Assembly: GCA_003284565.1 (NCBI GenBank)
Contig: QBXO01000005.1
Coordinates: 1-64,000 of the forward strand
Origin: SAR116 cluster bacterium AG-321-K23
Lineage (GTDB): Bacteria > Pseudomonadota > Alphaproteobacteria > Puniceispirillales > Marisalimonadaceae
Length of the DNA stretch: 64,000 nucleotides
Direction of reading: 5' to 3'
The stretch's first letter is position 1; each line of letters begins with the position of its first letter. The notes beneath the pieces were generated by a model that saw nothing but the letters and a program-made list of their open reading frames with translations, was not told the origin of the DNA and searched no databases. This document shows, piece by piece, positions 36,012-44,252 of this stretch. The position numbers were made by a program, and so were the translations under genes.

Positions 36012-36800
36012 ATGATTAATTACGAACAATTACAAGAACACTTAAGGAGTAATCAAAGCTCTTGGTTGGTAGCTGGCGTTGCAGTTTTATTGGCTATAAC
36101 TTAGTTGAGAAGTTATTAACCTTATCATCAAAAAGTGGTGGGCTTAGATAACATTGATACTGGCGATCAACATAATAAAGATCAAACCATAGAAGACGCT
36201 AATAATACTACTGGCCCAATAATACTACTGGCAAGGACTTAAGGGTAACTTTAAGTTTGTTAATGATGATATAAGAGAGTTGAGTAATGTAAGGATGTAC
36301 GTAATAGTGCCGACTATGTACTAAAACAGGCTGAACTAGGATTAGTGCCTAGATCAATCGAAGACCCTATTAATACCAACAGTTCTAATAATGATGGCTT
36401 AAACATGCTAGTTGCTAGTAAAGATGCAAACGTAAAATGATTTATCTATGCAGTATCAAGCTCTACTTATGGTGATCATCCAGATCTTCCGAAAGTAAGA
36501 GATAAGATTGGCAATTCTTTAAGCTCTTATGGGGTAACTAAAGTTGTTAATGAGCTTTATTCCAATGTATTTGCAAAAACTTATGGATTTAAAATCATAG
36601 AGTTAAGATACTTCAACATTTTTGGCAAAACACAAGATCCAAATGGTATGTAAGCAGTAGTCATACCAAAATGGTTGGTGGCTATTTTAAATAAAGAGGA
36701 TGTGTATACTAATGTTGATGGTGAAACGAGTTGGGATTTTTGTTATATTGATAATACAGTCCAAATAAATCTACTTGCAACAACAAGTATTGTAAATTAA
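36012..36800 (+). pseudogene. wbpP: UDP-N-acetylglucosamine 4-epimerase remnant (WbpP/TviC)
   Basis: An ATG at 36,012 starts MINYEQLQEHLRSNQSSWLV, the usual N-terminus of WbpP/TviC epimerases. A two-base loss within the Rossmann glycine motif (near 36,085) destroys the frame. Later pieces [38 protein letters not shown] and [16 protein letters not shown] match the family in order. Internal stops and deletions are numerous in the middle third. Its loss cuts the TviB-to-GalNAcA route of this locus unless another epimerase replaces it. Stretch 36,800-36,834 is the leader of neuB. Confidence 0.88.
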
Positions 36801-36834
36801 TACATTTGAAATTATATGAAGGTGCTTTAAAAAT

Positions 36835-37830
36835 ATGAAATTAGAAAAATTAATAATAGCTGAAATTGGCTCCGTACATGATGGATCGTTTGGCAATGCT
36901 ATGAATTTAATTGAATCAGCAGCAAAACACGGGGCAAACTGTGTTAAATTTCAGACTCATATTGCCCAAGCCGAGACTTTGTTATCTGCGCCCAATCCTC
37001 TTTATTTTACAGGTGAGCCTCGTTTTGAATACTTTAAGCGCACATCATTTAGTGTGGAGCAGTGGATAGCATTGCGGCAAATGGCCGAAGATTGTAATGT
37101 AGAATTTCTTTCTTCTCCCTTTTCTTTAGAGGCTGTAGATTTATTGGAAGAAATTGGAATATCAGCATATAAAATTCCATCTGGAGAAATTAGTAACACT
37201 CCTTTAATCGAGAAAATAGCAGAAATTGGTAAACCTGTAATTGTTTCTTCAGGTATGAGCAACTGGGGTGATCTAGATAATGTTGTTAACTTGCTAAAAG
37301 AAAATTGCGATCTTGCTGTAATGCAATGTTCCTCAATATATCCATGTCCTAATGAGAAGGTTGGATTAAACGTTATTAATGAAATAAGGAATCGTTATAA
37401 CTGTTTTGTTGGTTTTTCAGACCATACTGAGGGAATTGCAGCTTCAATTTCTGCTGCAACCTTAGGGGCAACAATAATTGAAAAGCACTTTACTTTTTCT
37501 AAGCAGATGTATGGAAGTGATGCAAAAAATTCTATGGAGCCTCTAGAGTTTAATGTAATGTGTAATGCAATTAAAGATGTATGGGTTATTATGGACAATC
37601 CTATAGATAAGAATGATATTTTAGAATATAAAGAAATGAAATTAATTTTTCAAAAAAGTATAGTGTCTAAAGAAGATCTTTCAGTTGGCACAATTTTAAA
37701 AAAAGAACACATGGCTTTTAAAAAGCCTGGAAGCGGCATTGAAGCCAAAAATTATAGAGAGTTGATTGGAAAAAAGTTGACAAAGAGTTTTCTTAAAGAT
37801 GAAATGTTTACATTAGATTTCTTAGAATAG
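36835..37830 (+). CDS. neuB: N-acetylneuraminate synthase family protein
   Basis: NeuB/LegI/PseI family (331 residues): condenses a six-carbon amino sugar with phosphoenolpyruvate into a nine-carbon nonulosonic acid. AEIGSVHDGSFGNAMNLIES (residues 9-28), VKFQTHIAQAE, FSSPFSLEAVDLLEEIG-like barrel strands, SGMSNWGDL and GFSDHTEGIAAS are visible. The C-terminal SAF (antifreeze-like) domain with KPGSGI closes the protein. AAGGTG precedes the ATG. The exact product (Neu5Ac, legionaminic or related acid) cannot be settled from this gene alone. Confidence 0.92.
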   Translation: MKLEKLIIAEIGSVHDGSFGNAMNLIESAAKHGANCVKFQTHIAQAETLLSAPNPLYFTGEPRFEYFKRTSFSVEQWIALRQMAEDCNVEFLSSPFSLEAVDLLEEIGISAYKIPSGEISNTPLIEKIAEIGKPVIVSSGMSNWGDLDNVVNLLKENCDLAVMQCSSIYPCPNEKVGLNVINEIRNRYNCFVGFSDHTEGIAASISAATLGATIIEKHFTFSKQMYGSDAKNSMEPLEFNVMCNAIKDVWVIMDNPIDKNDILEYKEMKLIFQKSIVSKEDLSVGTILKKEHMAFKKPGSGIEAKNYRELIGKKLTKSFLKDEMFTLDFLE

Positions 37831-37959
37831 TCTAACTATGTTAAGTAAGTATTTATTAGGTTTCCTAAATAATAATATTAAATTTTTAACTAGTGTTTCT
37901 TATATTAAGCACATTAGAAGTGTTTTTTAAAAATAATTTAAAACTTTAAGGGTAAATTT

Positions 37960-39108
37960 ATGATACGCAAAATATGTGTATTTGTAGGTTCTAGGGCTAA
38001 TTATTCTAGTATAAAATCAGCAATGGTAGCTATTAATGAGCACCCTAATCTTGAACTTCAGTTAGTTTTGGGAGCTTCCGCATTGCTAGATAGATACGGC
38101 TTGGTTTCTGAATTGATTAAAGCGGATGGATTTAAAGTTTCTGGAGAAGTTTATATGCTTCTTGAGGGGGAAACCCCAACTACAATGGCAAAATCTACTG
38201 GGATTGGATTAATGGAGTTGCCGACAGTTTTTGAAAGATTGCAGCCAGACATTGTTTTAACTGTTGGAGATAGATTTGAAACCATGGCGACAACTATTGC
38301 AGCAAGCTATATGAATATACCAGTAGCTCATACTATGGGTGGAGAAGTTACTGGTACGATTGATGAAAGTATTCGTCATGCTGTAACAAAATTTGCTCAT
38401 ATTCACTTTCCTGCAACTAAAGATGCTAAGGATAGAATTATAAAACTTGGTGAAAGAGAAGAAGATGTTTATGTTGTTGGCTGTCCAAGGATTGATTTAG
38501 TTGATGAGGTTCTTAATAACAAGAAAATTAACGAAAGTTTTATGAATAAAGGCATCGGAAGTAAAATTGACATTAATAAGCCTTTTCTTCTTGTATCTCA
38601 GCATCCAGTAACCACAGAATATGGCAATGGCGAAAGTCAGATAGAGATAACATTGAATGCAGTAAGAAAAACGGGCTATCCGTCCATTGTGCTGTGGCCT
38701 AATGCAGATGCAGGGTCGGATGATATTGCTCGTGGCATAAGAAAATATAGATTAAAAAATTCAAACGATAATATGCATCTCTTTAAAAATCTACCTGTTA
38801 ATGTTTATATTCAACTTATGAGTAAGACCCTTTGCTTAGTGGGTAATTCATCTAGTGGAATCAGAGAAGCAGCATTTATTGGAACACCAGTGGTAAATAT
38901 TGGAAGTAGGCAGGTGATGAGGGAGCGTGGTAAAAATGTAATAGATGCCTCTTACAATGAAATTGAAATACTCGAAGCTATTAAGAAGCAAATTAAAAAT
39001 GGGGCATATCCAAAAGAGTCTATTTATGGTGATGGCAATGCGGGAGTTAAAATCGCAAATATATTGAGTAAATGCACTTGGAATATACAAAAGAGAATCA
39101 CATATTAA
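37960..39108 (+). CDS. neuC: UDP-N-acetylglucosamine 2-epimerase, hydrolysing
   Basis: NeuC/LegG type enzyme (382 residues) that converts a UDP-HexNAc to the free 2-epimer used by NeuB. Visible are VFVGSRANYSSIKSAMVAI (residues 7-25), VLTVGDRFETMATTIAASY, HTMGGEVTGTIDESIRHAVT, SQHPVTTEYG and the UDP site GNSSSGIREAAFIGTPVVNIG. It is between neuB and neuA, giving the order B-C-A of a nonulosonic acid operon. AAGGG precedes the ATG. The 129-bp gap before it has nothing recognised. Confidence 0.93.
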   Translation: MIRKICVFVGSRANYSSIKSAMVAINEHPNLELQLVLGASALLDRYGLVSELIKADGFKVSGEVYMLLEGETPTTMAKSTGIGLMELPTVFERLQPDIVLTVGDRFETMATTIAASYMNIPVAHTMGGEVTGTIDESIRHAVTKFAHIHFPATKDAKDRIIKLGEREEDVYVVGCPRIDLVDEVLNNKKINESFMNKGIGSKIDINKPFLLVSQHPVTTEYGNGESQIEITLNAVRKTGYPSIVLWPNADAGSDDIARGIRKYRLKNSNDNMHLFKNLPVNVYIQLMSKTLCLVGNSSSGIREAAFIGTPVVNIGSRQVMRERGKNVIDASYNEIEILEAIKKQIKNGAYPKESIYGDGNAGVKIANILSKCTWNIQKRITY

Positions 39109-39160
39109 TTTCTTCAATCTCAATTATGCACACTTTTTTTATTAAAAACCAAATTATACT

Positions 39161-39853
39161 ATGAAAGTTCTTGGCATTATTATCGCCCGAGGCGGATCTA
39201 AAGGCATCCCAGGAAAAAATATTAAGAATCTTGCTGGGAAACCCCTCATTTCATACACTATAGAAGCTGGATTAAAAAGTAAGTTAATTTCAAAACTTAT
39301 ACTTTCAACAGATGACGAGGGGATTGCTAAAATTGCAAGAAAATATGGTGTAAGTGTGCCATTTATAAGGCCGGAAAAATTATCAAAAGATGATACTCCA
39401 GGTTTGCCAGTAATTACCCACGCAGTAAAATATATGAAGGAGGAAAATAATTATCAACCAGATGTTATTGTTGTTTTACAACCAACCTCTCCTTTAAGGC
39501 GATCAGATCATATTGATGAGGCGTTAAAGATATTTTTGGATTATAAGACAGATTCAGTTGTTAGTGTGACTAAAGCGCCACATAATGCAAATCCATATTC
39601 AATAATGAGTGTAAACAAAGATGGGTCAATTAAACAGTTTCAGAAGTATAATGAATTGGGAAATTTACGACAAAAAAAACCAGTATTTTATTGTAGAAAT
39701 GGGGCGATTTATGCTTGCACATATAAGTGTTTGATTGAGAATGAAACTTTATATGGTAACCTAACTATTCCATATTTTATGGAAAAAAAAGATTCATTCG
39801 ATATTGATGATGAAATTGATTGGAAGATTATGGAATGTTTCCTAAATACATGA
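39161..39853 (+). CDS. neuA: CMP-nonulosonic acid cytidylyltransferase
   Basis: A 230-residue NeuA/LegF family enzyme that activates the nonulosonic acid with CTP. Diagnostic motifs are IIARGGSKGIPGKNIKNLAG (residues 6-25), STDDEGIAKIARKYG and LQPTSPLRRSDHIDEA, and the closing FDIDDEIDWKIMEC. The single-domain length fits. The CMP-sugar would be used by a sialyltransferase-like enzyme; the best candidate in the window is the protein at 48,767. The following 163-bp gap contains a short frame, HTVLILGGSECVGFGC near 39,918-39,965, that may be a gene remnant. Confidence 0.94.
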   Translation: MKVLGIIIARGGSKGIPGKNIKNLAGKPLISYTIEAGLKSKLISKLILSTDDEGIAKIARKYGVSVPFIRPEKLSKDDTPGLPVITHAVKYMKEENNYQPDVIVVLQPTSPLRRSDHIDEALKIFLDYKTDSVVSVTKAPHNANPYSIMSVNKDGSIKQFQKYNELGNLRQKKPVFYCRNGAIYACTYKCLIENETLYGNLTIPYFMEKKDSFDIDDEIDWKIMECFLNT

Positions 39854-40016
39854 TAAATTGAAGTAAAATCTTTAACTAAAATAATTTGAATTTAAAAAAA
39901 CAGGCAATTAAATGGTATTCATACAGTCCTTATCCTTGGTGGGAGTGAATGTGTTGGATTTGGTTGTTCTAGAAAAGGAATAATATAATATTTTTTAAAA
40001 TGTATGAATTTAAAGG

Positions 40017-41045
40017 ATGAAAAAAAATATAGACCATGCTCATATTGGCCGCATTGTAAGTGATAATTTTCACTGTTGTAATATTATAATTTCGATCGAA
40101 TGTCATGGTGACGGTACAATAGGTAGCAATCAGCATTACATAATAACCACCCCAATTTCAAAATATTTTCTTAAAACAATATGTAACGCAGACGCATTGT
40201 TTCAGGGAGATGCTTTGTTTAGAATTAAGACAGTATCAGAGGCTATTAATCAGCTTAAAAATAAAGGCTTGAATCTTGAGCATATTATTCCAAATAAAGA
40301 TGGAGAATTTATAACCAATATAGATGGTGTAATATATCGATTGTATGAATTTATAAAAGGAAGGTCTTTTAACAGCACAGAAACTGATATAAAACAGGCT
40401 GTAAGATCGATGTCAAATATTCACGAAAAAGCACATAAACTATTGGATAAAAATATATATTTTAATTTAAAAAAAATCAGAACCCCGTATCCTTTAGACC
40501 AGTCAATTAAAAAAATAGCTGAAATCAAACAGTCAATTGATATATTATCATCAAAACCAAACGTTCATAATAACACGTTTAAACTTTTATCAAATAAATT
40601 TGAATTTGTTGAGAAAGGTGTAAGTAGGGTAATTAATCTGACAGATAAAGAAGCAGATTGTCGTTTTATTCATCTTGATTTTCACCCAGACAATGTGATT
40701 TATGATGCTAATGGTGTAGCGAACATAATAGATTTAGATAATGCAATGTTAGGAAATTTGAAAAAATGTATTGCATTTTCGATATTAAGATTTTCTCTAT
40801 ATAAACAACCTTCTAACCCTTATAAAAATATTATTAATGTTTCAAAAATCTGGATAAAAAATCAAAAGCATGAAAAATCATTACAATTTAGTGATCTTGT
40901 AGATTGGATGCTGTATGTTGAATTGGAAAAAATACTTCGAATCGTGTTGAGATATATTGAAACAGGAAAATATTCAAAATTCTTAATAAATATCAATAAG
41001 ACACACTTTCCTAACTTGAAATTATTATTAAATGTTGAACGCTAA
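40017..41045 (+). CDS. APH-family kinase-like protein (aminoglycoside phosphotransferase fold)
   Basis: A 342-residue protein of the APH/choline-kinase fold. The catalytic loop reads FIHLDFHPDNVIYDANGVA (near residues 217-235), and the Mg-binding Asp is in NIIDLDNAML. The N-terminal ATP lobe is present (YIITTPISKYFLKTI). In surface-polysaccharide loci such kinases phosphorylate sugars, choline-like or small alcohol substrates; antibiotic resistance is unlikely. AAAGG precedes the ATG. The deacetylase gene starts inside its last 14 bases, so the two are coupled. Substrate unknown. Confidence 0.82.
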   Translation: MKKNIDHAHIGRIVSDNFHCCNIIISIECHGDGTIGSNQHYIITTPISKYFLKTICNADALFQGDALFRIKTVSEAINQLKNKGLNLEHIIPNKDGEFITNIDGVIYRLYEFIKGRSFNSTETDIKQAVRSMSNIHEKAHKLLDKNIYFNLKKIRTPYPLDQSIKKIAEIKQSIDILSSKPNVHNNTFKLLSNKFEFVEKGVSRVINLTDKEADCRFIHLDFHPDNVIYDANGVANIIDLDNAMLGNLKKCIAFSILRFSLYKQPSNPYKNIINVSKIWIKNQKHEKSLQFSDLVDWMLYVELEKILRIVLRYIETGKYSKFLININKTHFPNLKLLLNVER

Positions 41046-41994
41046 CAATAACCCTAATCAAGTAACAGTGGTAATGTACCACTACGTAAGGAATTTTGCA
41101 CTTACACCTTTCCCTGATATTAAGGGATTATTGGTGTCAGAATTTGATTATCAGATTAATTATTTTAGAAAAAAATATAATTTTGTTACCATTGAGCAAT
41201 GCATTGCAGCATTAAAGGGAGAGTGTTCATTGCCAAGAAACTCAATTCTATTAACATTTGATGATGCATTTTTAGATCATTATACAAATGTATTTCCAAT
41301 ATTAGATAAATACAATATACAAGGCAGTTTTTTCCCTCCAGCAAAAGCCGTTATGGGGAGTTGCGTACTTGAAGTGAACAAGATACAGTTTATTCTATCA
41401 AAAGCAGATAATGTGGATTTGATTATACTGGATATATTTAAGATGATAGATGAGAACAGGTTAGAGTTTTCGCTTGAATCCAATAAGTATTATTTACATC
41501 ATTACCTTAAACCTAGGCGATTTGATAACAAAAATATTGGTTTTGTAAAAAATATTTTACAGAAAGGTTTGCCTAGAAAGTTTAATGAGCTATTGCTCGA
41601 TAAATTATTTCATAAATATGTCACAACTGATGAAAATGCCCTTTCTCATGAGTTATATATGACTGCTGAACAATTGAATTGTATGGTTAGAAATGGTATG
41701 TATGTTGGTAGTCATTGTTATGATCATGTTTGGCTCGATTCTCTAAATGAACAAGAACAAGAATATCAAATCGATTTATCGTTAAAGTTTCTTAATCAAA
41801 TTGGAGCACCCATAGATAATTGGGTAATGTGCTATCCACATGGTGGTTATAATTTAGTTACAAAAAATATTCTTGAAAGAAAAGGTTGTGCACTTGGGTT
41901 GACAGTAAACAATGGAGCGTGGCTTCTAGACAGACATAATAAGTACGAAGTTCCAAGATTTGATACAAATGATTTTCCAAAAAAACCTAGTTAA
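41032..41994 (+). CDS. Polysaccharide deacetylase family protein (NodB-like)
   Basis: A 320-residue carbohydrate esterase family 4-like protein. The metal/catalytic motif LLTFDDAFLDHYTNVFPIL is near residues 72-90 and the second motif SHCYDHVWLD near 224-233; CYPHGGYN is the third. There is no clear signal peptide, which suggests action on a cytoplasmic lipid-linked or nucleotide-linked sugar. An insertion of about 80 residues lies between motifs 1 and 2. Overlaps the kinase-like gene by 14 bp; a joint modification of the nonulosonic or another sugar is plausible. Confidence 0.82.
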   Translation: MLNANNNPNQVTVVMYHYVRNFALTPFPDIKGLLVSEFDYQINYFRKKYNFVTIEQCIAALKGECSLPRNSILLTFDDAFLDHYTNVFPILDKYNIQGSFFPPAKAVMGSCVLEVNKIQFILSKADNVDLIILDIFKMIDENRLEFSLESNKYYLHHYLKPRRFDNKNIGFVKNILQKGLPRKFNELLLDKLFHKYVTTDENALSHELYMTAEQLNCMVRNGMYVGSHCYDHVWLDSLNEQEQEYQIDLSLKFLNQIGAPIDNWVMCYPHGGYNLVTKNILERKGCALGLTVNNGAWLLDRHNKYEVPRFDTNDFPKKPS

Positions 41995-42051
41995 TTTAGA
42001 AAAAATACATTTTCTTTAACATAATAGACGAGACGGTTATATTTCCTTTAC

Positions 42052-42804
42052 ATGAAAATACTTAAAGCACTTTTTAATGATACCGAATTTTATGTTACTC
42101 CGGGAAATGGTGGTGATTTTATAGTTTTAAATGGGGATATACATGGAGGTATTGAATTGAGTAATATCAAGATTCCTATGGATAAATCTGAAGTAACGAT
42201 CCCCTTAGCTCCATCAAAAATTATTGGAGTGGGAACGAATTATGCTGAAAGTGACACATCTTTTAAAAAATCAGTACCATTAATCTTCTCTGTACCCAAA
42301 ACTGCAATAAGTTGTACAAATTCAGATATTAATATAACCCGTTATTTTGATAGTGCACTAATTGAAGGTGAACTCGGTGTTGTAATAAAGAAACAAGCTA
42401 AAAATATTTTACAAGAAGATGTTTGTAATTATATTTCTGGATATACAATTTGTAATGATATTTCTGCAAGAGACTCACGCCTACCTCTTATTTCAAATTT
42501 AATTAAGAAAGGTTCCGATGGTTTTTTTCCAATAGGACCCTGCTTTTTTAAAATACAGGAGATACTTAACTTCAATATTAGAACTTATATTAATGGTAAT
42601 TTGGCTCAATCTGGAAATACTAAGGATATGATTTATTCTATATCAGAATGCATCTCATTTATTACAAAATTTGTTACTTTAGAACAGGGCGACATTGTTT
42701 CTATGGGGACTCCATTGCCAAAGCCCAAAGCTTATCCTGGAGATAATATAAAAATAGAAATTGATGGAATAGGAATACTGGTAAATAATATTACTTCTGA
42801 ATAG
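42052..42804 (+). CDS. Fumarylacetoacetate hydrolase family protein
   Basis: A 250-residue FAH-fold enzyme; relatives hydrolyse, decarboxylate or hydrate 2-oxo acids. The start of the domain is PSKIIGVGTNYAES. Metal ligands are in IEGELGVVIKK (Glu-x-Glu) and YTICNDISARDSR (Asp), and GPCFFKIQE and GDIVSMGTPLP complete the family pattern. It is odd in a polysaccharide locus. Because nonulosonic acids and their precursors are 2-oxo acids, a role in their metabolism is conceivable, but this is only inference. It starts 57 bp after the deacetylase gene. Confidence 0.85.
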   Translation: MKILKALFNDTEFYVTPGNGGDFIVLNGDIHGGIELSNIKIPMDKSEVTIPLAPSKIIGVGTNYAESDTSFKKSVPLIFSVPKTAISCTNSDINITRYFDSALIEGELGVVIKKQAKNILQEDVCNYISGYTICNDISARDSRLPLISNLIKKGSDGFFPIGPCFFKIQEILNFNIRTYINGNLAQSGNTKDMIYSISECISFITKFVTLEQGDIVSMGTPLPKPKAYPGDNIKIEIDGIGILVNNITSE

Positions 42805-42843
42805 TAATTAATGTTGGAGGAATAATATTATTTTAATGAGAGT

Positions 42844-43578
42844 GTGATGCAAATCAAATTAAAAATGAAGATGTATATTTTTGTTAGAAAGTTAGTTTTG
42901 AACTATCTAAAGTATTTAAATAGTTTTAATTTATTTGACCGAATAAGGTTGTCATTAATACACCAGTTTTATAGTAAATATCATCCTTTAGATATTTATA
43001 CAAAAACTAAAGGGTCCAGCAAAAGAAATGTCATTGATAGATATGAATCTATACGTGGAAATCTTATGGGTAAGAATTGTTTGGATATTGGTTGCCAGAG
43101 TGGATATTTCTCATTGAGAATGGCTAGTGACGGTTATTTAGTAACAGGTTTAGATAGTGATGAAGTTATTCTAGACAAAGCTAATTTGATGAAAAAAAAA
43201 CATGCAATTAAAAATGTATCTTTTGCTAATTTTAAAGTCAATCTAGAGAGTGTTAGTTCGTTACCAGTTTTTGATAACATTATTTACTTATCAATACACC
43301 ATCATATGATTAAAATTTATGGATTTGAGGCGGCATCAGAAATTCTTAAAGTATTGTGTCAAAGGACAAAATACCATATGTTTTTTGATTTTCCATATCC
43401 GGATGCTTATAAGGATAATGAGTTGTTTTCTGATATTCCAGATATGGGTGATAACCCAGATGAATGGATAAAGAATTATTTGGTCACATCAGGGTTTAAA
43501 AAAGTAGTTTCATTAAATATTTTTTCTCATAATTTAAGACCAGAAGAGAAGCGTAATTTGTTTATGGCAATAAAATAG
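42844..43578 (+). CDS. Class I SAM-dependent methyltransferase
   Basis: A 244-residue Rossmann methyltransferase. The SAM-binding motif I is NCLDIGCQSGYFSLRMASDG (near residues 79-98), and GLDSDEVILDKA supplies the acidic ribose-binding residue. The later NIIYLSIHHHM replaces the usual motif IV. It probably methylates a sugar or lipid-linked intermediate. GTG at 42,844 or ATG at 42,847 can be the start; the difference is one residue. It is the last gene before a transposase remnant. Confidence 0.82.
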   Translation: MMQIKLKMKMYIFVRKLVLNYLKYLNSFNLFDRIRLSLIHQFYSKYHPLDIYTKTKGSSKRNVIDRYESIRGNLMGKNCLDIGCQSGYFSLRMASDGYLVTGLDSDEVILDKANLMKKKHAIKNVSFANFKVNLESVSSLPVFDNIIYLSIHHHMIKIYGFEAASEILKVLCQRTKYHMFFDFPYPDAYKDNELFSDIPDMGDNPDEWIKNYLVTSGFKKVVSLNIFSHNLRPEEKRNLFMAIK

Positions 43579-43904
43579 CTTTTTAAAACTATTAATAAGT
43601 GATTTGTTATAACTAGAAAGTTGCTTGGAACCTAATTAATATTTTTTATTGATTACGTTGTAATACTCTATAGCTGATAAAATAATTTATTAAAATATAT
43701 ATTATTAAAAAAACATCCCTGTTGATGAGTATATTCAGCCAATGAAACGAAAAACTTGTCTCGTTGAAAGTTCCTCTAACGGTGTTCGTAAAGGCGCCTT
43801 GGCAGGGTTGTGAGTGGTCAATATTCATTCAAAGAAAATATGACAAAGCAGAGGGCATTCTTTAGATGCAATTTAAGGATAGAGATCGGCTGGAGAACAA
43901 ATAG
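43579..43904. other. 326-bp gap, decayed sequence before IS30 remnant
   Basis: All frames are broken. The part from about 43,720 to 43,900 looks like former coding sequence because of its composition and may be the front of the insertion sequence, but I cannot match it to IS30 N-terminal motifs. No inverted repeats of an intact element are visible. Confidence 0.45.
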
Positions 43905-44252
43905 ATGATACACTATCAACTTGCCCATGGAAAAGAGCCCGATATGAATTATTGGGTTGCCAAGGATATAAACTGTGATACATATTTTACAAAACTCCAT
44001 CATTCATGGGCAATGGGGCAGAAAGAAAATGCGAATGGTTCGTTGCGTCAATACTTTACGAAGTGGATGGAATTAATCAATGTGACAGGAAAACAGATAT
44101 TTAAGACGGTGGATAAGCTAAATAGCAGACTTCGAAAATACCAAGAGTTCAAAACTCCTTATGATGCTTTAAAAGAAACTAAAGGGGTGGATGTGAAAAA
44201 TTTACTAAGGTTTATAAACTTGTCATTTGAATCCAGGTGTAATTTAATTTAA
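43905..44252 (+). mobile_element. IS30-family transposase, C-terminal remnant
   Basis: The 115-codon frame contains TYFTKLHHSWAMGQKENANG followed by SLRQYFTKWMELINVTGKQI, and LNSRLRKYQEFKTPYDAL. These match the last third of IS30 transposases, where the catalytic Glu is in the N-E-N-x-N-G motif (here KENANG). The DNA-binding domain and the two catalytic Asp residues are missing, so the element is dead. Its stop overlaps the first base of the fkbH-like ATG. It marks a past insertion within the locus. Confidence 0.82.

Noticed and set aside
42052-42804. Fumarylacetoacetase of tyrosine breakdown
   Set aside because: The fold is right, but the protein is much shorter than true fumarylacetoacetases and no tyrosine-degradation gene is near; only the family name is kept.
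43646-43828. Minus-strand frame and a LuxR-like phrase (PLEELSTRQVFRFIG) before the IS30 remnant
   Set aside because: The similarity to a LuxR helix-turn-helix start is short and could be chance; the stretch is decayed on both strands.
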